DNA from: CAZTLI01 sp964614375
GTDB lineage: Bacteria; Chloroflexota; Anaerolineae; Aggregatilineales; Phototrophicaceae
Direction of reading: 5' to 3'
Assembly: GCA_964614375.1 (NCBI GenBank)
Contig: CAZTLI010000384.1
Location: 1-5,478 of the forward strand
Length of the DNA stretch: 5,478 bases
Each line of letters opens with the position of its first letter. The stretch's first letter is position 1. Below, piece by piece: positions 1-5,478 of this stretch. Below the pieces are notes generated by a model. That model made no database searches, had not been told where the DNA came from, and saw only the letters and a program-made list of their open reading frames with translations. A program made the position numbers and the translations under genes.

Positions 1-788
1 CTGAAGCGTTCCAGCACGGCGGCAAATTGGGCCTGCTTCGCGGCGGCAGTATCGGGCAGCAATCCGCCTGTTATCTGCAAATTTAGCAAGAGGTAGGGCA
101 GCATGACTATGACATAGGTCACACCTGCCACGATTCCCCATTGCAACACCTGTTTCAACGACCCTTGCGGACGCGCAATCAACAGTATCGCGCCAATCAA
201 CGCCGTTAGCACTGCGCCTTCGGGACGGGCCAGCGTTGTGAGCGCAGCGCTAATGCCAAACCCAATCGCGCGCCCCAGTTCTGCACGGGTGGTCGAATGG
301 TTATTATCGAGTTCACGCCATATCTGGTAAATGAGCAGCAGGCATAAAAAACCGAACAGCATCGTTTCCATACCCGAAGCCGCCGCCCACACCAGATGCC
401 ACGTCAGCACCACCGCCACGCCCGCAACGATGCCCACGAACCGCACATCCGGCAGCGCCATTTCTGCCATCCGCGCCGCGATTATTCCCGCGCCTGCCAG
501 CGCCAGCACACCCATCAGATGCGCCCACAATTCATAAGGCACATACAACACATAACCGACCGCCAAGACAACGGTATACAACGGTGAGGTCGATGCTGCG
601 CTTTGTTGACCGGGTATAAACGCCCACTGCCCGGTTTGCGCCAGATTACGCCCGTAAACCTGATGAATCCAGCTATCGTCCAGCGGGAAGCCACCACCAG
701 CCGCTACCACATACAGCGCGACCACTGCCGCAGCCAACAGCACGAATATCACATCAGTCTTGTGCAAGGGATTAATAACGGATGGCAT
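1..788 (-). CDS. GT-C-type membrane glycosyltransferase, ArnT/GT39-like, 3' end cut by window edge
   Basis: Translating the minus strand from the ATG at 788-786 gives 262 open codons that run off the left edge, so only the N-terminal half is seen. After a short cytosolic start comes a membrane helix (about residues 13-30). The first outer loop follows, with Asp37-Asp38 in LDDSWIHQ and the stretch PGQQSAASTSPLY (59-71). Adjacent acidic residues in this loop are the expected catalytic/metal site of GT-C enzymes. Later marks are SGMET (138-142), ARPEG (187-191) and a GLLPDT..AKQ loop (242-252), with helices between them. I know these marks from uncharacterised bacterial glycosyltransferases using polyprenyl-phosphate sugars; the sugar is unknown. 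The start has GAGG at 796-793 on the minus strand, four bases ahead, and overlaps the end of the upstream gene by 17 bp, suggesting translational coupling. The fold class is fairly sure, the substrate is not. Confidence 0.85.
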   Translation of the reverse strand, partial: MPSVINPLHKTDVIFVLLAAAVVALYVVAAGGGFPLDDSWIHQVYGRNLAQTGQWAFIPGQQSAASTSPLYTVVLAVGYVLYVPYELWAHLMGVLALAGAGIIAARMAEMALPDVRFVGIVAGVAVVLTWHLVWAAASGMETMLFGFLCLLLIYQIWRELDNNHSTTRAELGRAIGFGISAALTTLARPEGAVLTALIGAILLIARPQGSLKQVLQWGIVAGVTYVIVMLPYLLLNLQITGGLLPDTAAAKQAQFAAVLERF

Positions 789-2346
789 ACAACCTCACAC
801 GGGGAATGTCCAGAGGGATCGGGGTCAAAAAATCGGGCGGCGCATCCGGGTCAAAGACCAGCGGTGTCGGCGCAGCGGCGATAAACCCATCATCCTGCAC
901 CCCCTCAATTAACAGATACCCCACATCATACTGCCGCGCAATCATTGGAATCACGGCGGGCGACTCATTCGGCAGCACCACACCGCAGAATCCGGTGAAA
1001 TAATAGAGCGCCGCCGGGTCATTAATCATCACACACGCATCGACTGGCAAAACATTAATCAGCGCGCGATACAACGCCGGTGTGCCCGCATTAACCCGTC
1101 CGCCAAGCCCAATCGACAGACTCAACGCCACGCCAATCCCCACCAGCCCAACCGAAAAGACACGTTTCGCAGTCGGCGGATGCCAGTTACGCCGGCGCTT
1201 TGCAACCCAATCGACGACATCATCCAGCCCTACCGCGCCCAATGCCGCCCAGAAGGGCAGGAGCGCCGCCGCCGAATGCAGCAGTCCACCGCGATAACCC
1301 GGATAAGCAAATATCAACGTCATCGCCACATGCAAACCGAGTGCATACAACCAGCAAGCGCGTAGAAAAGCCTCGTGCCGTCGCACCCATAATCCAACCA
1401 GCAGCAACGGCGTCAGGATAATCAATCCCTCAACCGCGACGAACGTTTGCAGATTATTGATGAACACTTCCCAGCGCGACGTTAGCAGGAGGCTGATTCC
1501 ATCCGCAAAAAAGGTCTGCGGATTGGCATCCGGCGGATAGCTAAACAGGTCGTTATACTCGGTGAACCAGATGGATTGTGTACCCCCCACAGGCAGCGGT
1601 GAACCTGCGGCATCTATGCTGCGGATGAACCACGGCAGCATCGTCAGACCATAGGCAAGAGTCAAAATAGCCAACGATATGAGCCGCTGTTTCGCCCGAA
1701 TCTGTCGCTCGCCAGCAGGCCACAGAATGACCAACCAGCCGACCATCACCAGCAGCAAACCATCTGCCCGCGTCAGGTGACCCAATCCCGCGAATACACC
1801 CGCCAGCAGCCAATACACAATCGTCCGCCGACGATTCGCGCCAGTCATCGCTAAGCCTATAAAGACCAGCGCCAGCGATCCAACCAGTGCATAGGGCGCG
1901 AACGTATCTGTCGTGCCCCAAAAACGGACGTAAAACCCGCTGAATAATGTCAGCAACCCGGCAACCCACGCATGACGCACAGCGCCGCCGAGTCGCATCC
2001 CCAACCAGTACCCGACCATCGCCGTCGCCATATACATGAGGGCCAACGGGAATTGCGCCGCATAATAGTCACCGGGCGCATTGAACAGGCTCATGCCAAA
2101 AGCAGCAGTCAATGAAGTGAGCGGCATCCAATAGAGATGGGAGGGCGCGGGCAGCGTATCCGGTGCGCCGATGTAATTCCATAAGTAAGCATCGGTCAGA
2201 CCATCGCCACTGACCAGACGGTTGGCAGCATTGAAATGATAAAACGTGTCCGTATTGCCGGGCTGGGCGATAAGTCCGCGTGTGAACAGCAGTCCAACAA
2301 TGACCGTCACAACGATAAATAATCCGGCACTGCGCGAAATGGGCAT
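772..2346 (-). CDS. GT39/ArnT-like membrane glycosyltransferase with C-terminal extracytoplasmic tail
   Basis: The gene is complete, 524 residues. An N-terminal helix (about 8-26) leads into an outer loop with Asp33 and His37 (NTDTFYHFNAANRL), followed by SHLYWMPLTS (69-78). This resembles the catalytic first loop of GT39/ArnT-type enzymes, which move a sugar from a polyprenyl-phosphate carrier to an acceptor outside the membrane. Further marks are TTDTFAPY (145-152), TRADG (192-196), the PWFIRS loop (238-243), YPGYRGGLLHS (348-358) and a last helix near 396-414. The final 110 residues are soluble and carry NDPAALYYFTG (442-452), a tail typical of this group. The ATG is fixed by an in-frame TAA directly before it. 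The nearest Shine-Dalgarno match, AGGAAG at 2364-2359, is 12 bases away, which is long. It lies 71 bp downstream of the GT87-like gene and overlaps the next gene, so all three are probably one transcript. Substrate unknown. Confidence 0.9.
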   Translation of the reverse strand: MPISRSAGLFIVVTVIVGLLFTRGLIAQPGNTDTFYHFNAANRLVSGDGLTDAYLWNYIGAPDTLPAPSHLYWMPLTSLTAAFGMSLFNAPGDYYAAQFPLALMYMATAMVGYWLGMRLGGAVRHAWVAGLLTLFSGFYVRFWGTTDTFAPYALVGSLALVFIGLAMTGANRRRTIVYWLLAGVFAGLGHLTRADGLLLVMVGWLVILWPAGERQIRAKQRLISLAILTLAYGLTMLPWFIRSIDAAGSPLPVGGTQSIWFTEYNDLFSYPPDANPQTFFADGISLLLTSRWEVFINNLQTFVAVEGLIILTPLLLVGLWVRRHEAFLRACWLYALGLHVAMTLIFAYPGYRGGLLHSAAALLPFWAALGAVGLDDVVDWVAKRRRNWHPPTAKRVFSVGLVGIGVALSLSIGLGGRVNAGTPALYRALINVLPVDACVMINDPAALYYFTGFCGVVLPNESPAVIPMIARQYDVGYLLIEGVQDDGFIAAAPTPLVFDPDAPPDFLTPIPLDIPRVRLYAIRY

Positions 2347-2394
2347 TTAAGAGTCAATCTTCCTGGCAATGAGAAAATGCTGTCTTTATCTTAA

Positions 2395-2407
2395 CCTGTA
2401 TTACAGG
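2395..2407. repeat. small palindrome in the 71-bp gap between two operon genes
   Basis: CCTGT-ATT-ACAGG is a perfect 5-bp inverted repeat with a three-base loop, 11 bp past the stop of the GT87-like gene on the minus strand. No run of T follows on either strand, so it is not a convincing intrinsic terminator. It could be a weak mRNA hairpin at the gene boundary or chance. The wider gap (2347-2417) also contains the distant Shine-Dalgarno site of the next gene and a weaker 6-bp inverted repeat, TGGCAA (2364-2369) with TTGCCA (2412-2417), that encloses the palindrome. Confidence 0.3.
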
Positions 2408-2417
2408 GCTGTTGCCA

Positions 2418-3722
2418 TTAAGTTGTATCCGGCTGGAATACAACCTGCTCATCCGGCTGACTTTCGACAAAAGGTGAATCCATTCGCCACCATAGACGCC
2501 GCGTAAACCACAACGCCAGCAGCGCAATCATAGGCAGCGGCACATACACCGACGGGTCTTCGATGTTACCACCGATGGTCACCAAGAAGTGAATCCAGGG
2601 CAGCGCCAGACTCGCCACAATCAACAGACTCGCCCACACCCCGCGCCAACGATTGCCGGAATCCATCAACATCCGTAGATAAACAATCAGCATCACCAGC
2701 GAAAAGGCGATGTAATGGGGTGTACCTGTCCGCAATGCAGCCAGATTAGAAATCACCAGTGTCAACGTTACCGTCCACAAGAATCGCCCGGTTTTGCGCT
2801 GGATAATCACAACATACCACGTATACAGCAGCCATAAGACCAGCATACCACTGATAATTGTCGCAATCGTCCGGCTGAGGCCGAGATAACGCACCACCAG
2901 CGTCTCTACAGGTGACCCCACATCAGTATATGACGTGTAGGTAAACATCTGATTGAGCATATCCCCCACCCACGACGGCTGCATCACAAATGACACGGCT
3001 GCCAGCGCGCCCAGGGTCGCCACAAACGCACCAATAAAGCGCCAGCGTCGTGTATACACAGCCCATAGAATCAAGAATGCTGGCAATAGGAAACCCATCG
3101 TCGGCTTGACCGTCGCCAAAGCCAGCGCAATGCCGCTGAGACGGTCATGACCTTTAAACAGTGCCCACAACGTCACCAGATGTAAAAAATGCACCAGATG
3201 GCTCACCTGTCCCAGTATCAATCCCCGCCATCCGAAGTAATAGGCCAGCGTCCAGACAATCAGCCCCAGAAACACCAGCGGACGCGGACGCCACTTCACA
3301 ATATCCAGCATCAGCACCAGCGCCCCGACCAGACATGCCTCCAGCACGACCATCCAGATAGCCGATGCCCAGCTATACGGCATATTGACCAGAGGCCACA
3401 ATTCCGCCACCAGATACATTGGATAGAGGAAGTGATTGGGATAGTCATCCGCGCCAGCCGGTCGCCCATACATCATAATGCTGACCCGTTCGCTCACTTC
3501 GGCGCTGTAGGGGTTTTCGCCATCTTGCCAGTAGGCGCGCGCCCCTTCCCAACGAATCAAAAAATCATTGTGACCGGGAAACGGTTCCGTCAACAGCGTA
3601 TACGTGGCGATCACATTGGCTATAAGCGCGATACTGACTAAAACAATGACAATCAAGGTCTGCGCCCGTTGACTCATCGTGAAATCACTTTCTATGTTAT
3701 GCTGAGACAGATTTTCACTCAT
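2418..3722 (-). CDS. GT87 (DUF2029)-like membrane mannosyl/glycosyltransferase
   Basis: The protein has 434 residues and about ten hydrophobic segments. After the first helix (about 22-44) the outer loop carries Asp53 in HNDFLIRWEGARAYW, then GENPYS (68-73) and FLYPMY (98-103) leading into the next helix. LILGQVSHL (168-176), ATVKP (203-207) and TGTPHYIAF (332-340) follow in order. This order is that of GT87/DUF2029, the family of mycobacterial polyprenyl-phosphomannose-dependent mannosyltransferases such as PimE; the conserved loop Asp is the likely catalytic residue. The C-terminus (411-434) is hydrophilic and cytosolic or exposed. Start choice is open: Met1 is bounded by an in-frame TGA just before it but has no Shine-Dalgarno, and Met16 (ATG at 3677-3675) sits closer to the first helix with only a weak purine stretch. 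It heads the three-gene minus-strand run and diverges from the plus-strand gene. The sugar and acceptor cannot be told. Confidence 0.88.
   Translation of the reverse strand: MSENLSQHNIESDFTMSQRAQTLIVIVLVSIALIANVIATYTLLTEPFPGHNDFLIRWEGARAYWQDGENPYSAEVSERVSIMMYGRPAGADDYPNHFLYPMYLVAELWPLVNMPYSWASAIWMVVLEACLVGALVLMLDIVKWRPRPLVFLGLIVWTLAYYFGWRGLILGQVSHLVHFLHLVTLWALFKGHDRLSGIALALATVKPTMGFLLPAFLILWAVYTRRWRFIGAFVATLGALAAVSFVMQPSWVGDMLNQMFTYTSYTDVGSPVETLVVRYLGLSRTIATIISGMLVLWLLYTWYVVIIQRKTGRFLWTVTLTLVISNLAALRTGTPHYIAFSLVMLIVYLRMLMDSGNRWRGVWASLLIVASLALPWIHFLVTIGGNIEDPSVYVPLPMIALLALWFTRRLWWRMDSPFVESQPDEQVVFQPDTT
3669..3698 (+). promoter_or_regulatory. candidate sigma70-type promoter for the plus-strand gene
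   Basis: TTGACT at 3669-3674 (five of six to the -35 consensus) and TATGTT at 3693-3698 (four of six to the -10) are 18 bp apart. Transcription would begin near 3705, leaving a leader of about 40 bases with an AAGGA site before the TTG start at 3743. The whole element lies inside the N-terminal coding region of the divergent GT87-like gene (codons 9-18 if Met1 is used). I found no equally good promoter facing the other way. Pattern matching by eye only; the spacing to the start codon is what lends it weight. Confidence 0.4.
3679..3688. repeat. short inverted repeat in the candidate promoter spacer
   Basis: GTGA-AA-TCAC is a perfect 4-bp inverted repeat placed between the proposed -35 and -10 boxes, where a repressor operator often sits. 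The arms are short enough to be chance, and the spacing does not match the usual CRP/FNR site (six bases between arms). Confidence 0.2.
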
Positions 3723-3729
3723 TCATCAC

Positions 3730-3734
3730 AAGGA
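3730..3734 (+). promoter_or_regulatory. Shine-Dalgarno site that decides the TTG start
   Basis: AAGGA lies eight bases before the TTG at 3743-3745, an ideal distance. There is no in-frame ATG or GTG between the upstream stop (TGA at 3680-3682) and this point, so the site and the TTG support each other. Confidence 0.7.
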
Positions 3735-3742
3735 TACGCGCA

Positions 3743-4780
3743 TTGTCTGGCTGGCGCACCCTGTTCACCACACCCCTGCATGATGGCAAACAATGGGGAT
3801 TTGTCATTGTCGTCATCATCACCCTTGCCTTCATGCCCCAGGTCACACCCAACGACTGGTCACTCAATACGGACAGCCTGAGCGCGGGTTTATCCCTCTA
3901 TGACAACGCCAGTTATGTTTATCCCCCGTGGGCACTGATCCTGCTGTGGCCTTATCGCCTGATGACCGCGCCCGGCACACTCATCGCAACAGGCGCAGTC
4001 GTGGCATGGCTGTGCTATCGGCGTCAATGGTCACTCTCGCGCTTTTTCAGCATCATTATAAACCCCTTCTTCGTCTTCACATTGATGTTCAGCAACATCG
4101 ACATCCTCGTGATGATTTTCCCACTGCTCTTATGGGAAGCGGCGCGCGCGACCCGCTGGCAAATTGCGGCCTGGGGTTTATCAATGGCGATTCTGCTGCT
4201 GAAACCACAGGGCGGTATGCTCATCATTCCCTATCTCATCTGGCAGAATCGCGACCAGCGGCGTCCACTGCTGTTCGCTGGAATCATCGCCGCGCTAATC
4301 GTCGTGCCCATTAGTTTGCTCGGTTCGCCTCCGCTGGTCAGTCAATGGTTCGATAATCTCACCAATCCATCGGCCCAGAATCTGCAATACTGGCAGGATA
4401 ACAACGTCTCGCTCACCAACGACATCGGCTTCATCGCCGCCGCGATTGTGCTGATTCTGAGTGTAGGCACAATTTATACCCTCATGCGCCGTTTCAAACG
4501 CACATGGACACAGCATCACACCCTCGCAGCGCTGTTCCTGTTTATCATGCTCGTTTCGCCCTATACCAGCAATCAAAGCATCGTCGTGCCGATGACGCTC
4601 GTCCCAACATGGCCCGCGGCAATCATCGCCTACATCGGTACATTTCTCGGCGGCGCGGTGGGCGTCTACAAGGACTACAACGCATGGTGGACGCTGTTCT
4701 TCGGCCTCTCCGCTCTCTGGCTGTTCCGCGATAGTCGTCTTGTGGCAGAGAAAACTCAAGCCACAATCACAGGCTCTTGA
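3743..4780 (+). CDS. short GT87 (DUF2029)-like membrane protein, lone inverted gene, TTG start
   Basis: The protein has 345 residues, mostly hydrophobic, and about eight or nine membrane segments. It follows the GT87 plan in compact form: a first helix (about 18-31), a loop with Asp38 and Asp44 (PNDWSLNTD), VYPPWALILLWPY (59-71), FSNIDILVM (116-124), LLKPQGG (152-158) and SPYTSNQSIVVP (272-283). The YPP and KPQ marks are family features; the probable role is transfer of a polyprenyl-phosphate sugar on the outer membrane face. It is shorter than its 434-residue neighbour, mainly because the first outer loop is small, so which Asp would be catalytic is unclear and an altered activity is possible. 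The start is TTG with AAGGA eight bases ahead. It is the only plus-strand gene, with its start 20 bp from the divergent gene and its last 25 bp overlapping the convergent gene. By eye its base composition resembles its neighbours, so there is no obvious sign of recent transfer. Confidence 0.85.
   Translation: MSGWRTLFTTPLHDGKQWGFVIVVIITLAFMPQVTPNDWSLNTDSLSAGLSLYDNASYVYPPWALILLWPYRLMTAPGTLIATGAVVAWLCYRRQWSLSRFFSIIINPFFVFTLMFSNIDILVMIFPLLLWEAARATRWQIAAWGLSMAILLLKPQGGMLIIPYLIWQNRDQRRPLLFAGIIAALIVVPISLLGSPPLVSQWFDNLTNPSAQNLQYWQDNNVSLTNDIGFIAAAIVLILSVGTIYTLMRRFKRTWTQHHTLAALFLFIMLVSPYTSNQSIVVPMTLVPTWPAAIIAYIGTFLGGAVGVYKDYNAWWTLFFGLSALWLFRDSRLVAEKTQATITGS
4740..4766. terminator. hairpin at the convergent gene junction, possible bidirectional 3'-end structure
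   Basis: TTGTGGC (4740-4746) pairs perfectly with GCCACAA (4760-4766). Inside it GAG (4748-4750) pairs with CTC (4755-4757) around an AAAA loop, with one unpaired base on the left and two on the right. The structure covers the stop codon of the minus-strand gene and the last codons of the plus-strand gene. Neither strand has a clear T-run after it, so it is not a textbook intrinsic terminator. As an inverted repeat it could act on both transcripts, by slowing polymerase or protecting 3' ends. Confidence 0.35.
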
Positions 4781-5478
4781 CGCAGCTTTTGATAGAACGC
4801 CACACATATCCCGACCAGCAGCGCCGTCCGCAGCAGGATGATGATGATAAATGGCCCCACCAGCGCGCCGCTGATTTCCCCACCGGTATCGCCCGTGCGA
4901 ATGAACAGGAACGGATATTCTGCAAACGACAGCAGCGTCAGCATGACGGTGATAAATACCCCGTTGCGCGTCGGAAAGACCAGCAGCACCAGCGGGATAA
5001 TCTGCGTAATCCACTGTGGACTCCACCCCTGCGACTGCAAGAAAAAAATCAGCAGCGTAATTCCGGTGAAGGCCACCAGTCCAATATCGTCAAAGCGTTT
5101 GGTACGGATGAACACAAACAAACCCACCGCCGCCGCCAATCCCAGCCGCAGCCACGACGGAATCACTGCCGGATTGCCCTGCAAATCATCGGCAGCCACC
5201 GCGTCATAGTGACTTTCGATGTTGCCAAAATTGCCCGTGCGATAATTACCGTCAATGAGCGCCCACACACTCTCATACGACGCCTTGTTGAACTGGGCTG
5301 TCAACGAGACTGCCGTCATCTCGGCATTGGTGACAAACAGTGGAAGATAGGCCAGCACGAACACCCCCGCTGCAATCGCGATGTACTGTCCAGCGCGCAT
5401 CGGCTCTCGAAAGCGCAGCACCGCACCGAGCAGCAAAAACGGCACAAATTTGGTCAATGCGCCCACTGCCACCGCCAC
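4756..5478 (-). CDS. GT87/DUF2029-like membrane glycosyltransferase, 5' end cut by window edge
   Basis: The C-terminal 240 residues are seen, ending in TGA at 4758-4756. The frame stays open to the right edge; the GTG at 5478 is an edge codon, not a supported start, and residue numbers here count from it. The fragment opens in a helix region with TKFVPFLLLGAVLRFR (9-24), where a Lys-x-x-Pro precedes a helix and a basic turn as in DUF2029 proteins. A loop with SYESVWALIDGNY (67-79) and TGNFGN (81-86) follows, then SQGWSPQW (149-156) entering a helix, and further membrane segments to about 227. The SPQW helix and VWALxDGNY loop recur, as I recall, in large Chloroflexota-type membrane glycosyltransferases. 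The catalytic first loop is outside the window, so activity cannot be judged. Its last 25 bp overlap the convergent gene. The next gene on this strand, at 3722, is separated from it by the inverted gene. Confidence 0.82.
   Translation of the reverse strand: MAVAVGALTKFVPFLLLGAVLRFREPMRAGQYIAIAAGVFVLAYLPLFVTNAEMTAVSLTAQFNKASYESVWALIDGNYRTGNFGNIESHYDAVAADDLQGNPAVIPSWLRLGLAAAVGLFVFIRTKRFDDIGLVAFTGITLLIFFLQSQGWSPQWITQIIPLVLLVFPTRNGVFITVMLTLLSFAEYPFLFIRTGDTGGEISGALVGPFIIIILLRTALLVGICVAFYQKLRQEPVIVA

Noticed and set aside
313..697. Overlapping short minus-strand frames near the left edge
   Set aside because: A third frame is open from the ATG at 788 to the window edge and shows GT-C motifs throughout, so these are shadows of that partial gene.
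1553..1969. 138-residue minus-strand open frame inside the GT39-like gene
   Set aside because: Out of frame within a well-supported gene whose motifs are continuous through the region; composition is Gly, Ala, Arg and Cys rich, with no frameshift needed.
2395..2407. Palindrome as an intrinsic terminator after the GT87-like gene
   Set aside because: Only five base pairs and no T-run follows on the minus strand, so termination there is not supported.
3189..3641. 150-residue open frame on the plus strand opposite the GT87-like gene
   Set aside because: Very rich in His, Gln, Pro and Arg, as expected from the antisense of hydrophobic codons; no recognisable motif.
4295..5026. 243-residue open frame on the minus strand across the convergent junction
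   Set aside because: Its translation is hydrophilic, rich in Cys, Arg, Asp and Gly with no domain or membrane pattern, and it is antisense to or out of frame with two clear membrane proteins. It is an open frame by chance.
5458..5478. GTG at the right edge as the true start of the rightmost gene
   Set aside because: It is simply the first codon in the window; the fragment begins at a motif normally found deep inside DUF2029-type proteins, and the first catalytic loop is missing.

Overview
The window holds five protein genes and almost no non-coding DNA. All five encode polytopic membrane proteins that look like GT-C-type glycosyltransferases, which are lipid-linked sugar donor enzymes acting on the outer face of the cytoplasmic membrane. 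Dense packing, Shine-Dalgarno-type sites, ATG/TTG starts and a base composition a little above half GC show a bacterium. The mixture of GT87/DUF2029-like and GT39/ArnT-like proteins, and motifs such as the SGMET/ARPEG pair, the SxxxVWALxDGNY loop and the SPQW helix, remind me most of environmental Chloroflexota (Anaerolineae-like). That placement is inference from memory of family flavour, not a database match.

Layout from left to right. The 5' part of a GT-C protein gene (minus strand, 1-788) runs off the left edge. It overlaps by 17 bp the end of a 524-residue GT39-like gene (minus, 772-2346). A 71-bp gap with a small palindrome separates that from a 434-residue GT87-like gene (minus, 2418-3722). 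These three form a probable minus-strand operon in the order GT87-like, GT39-like, GT-C. A single plus-strand gene (3743-4780, 345 residues, TTG start) diverges from the GT87-like gene across only 20 bp. Its candidate promoter lies inside the start region of its neighbour. It ends tail-to-tail with, and 25 bp inside, a fifth gene (minus, 4756 to beyond 5478), which is the C-terminal 240 residues of another GT87-like protein. A good hairpin (4740-4766) sits exactly at that convergent junction.

Taken together, the region looks like part of a cell-surface glycan or glycolipid assembly locus. Several membrane transferases would each add one sugar from a polyprenyl-phosphate carrier to an acceptor on the outside of the membrane. 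No soluble transferase, carrier synthase, flippase or polymerase is present in the window, so donor sugar, acceptor and order of action cannot be read from it. I see no RNA gene, CRISPR array, insertion sequence, attachment site or origin. There is no gene-free stretch over 300 bases; the largest gap is 71 bp.
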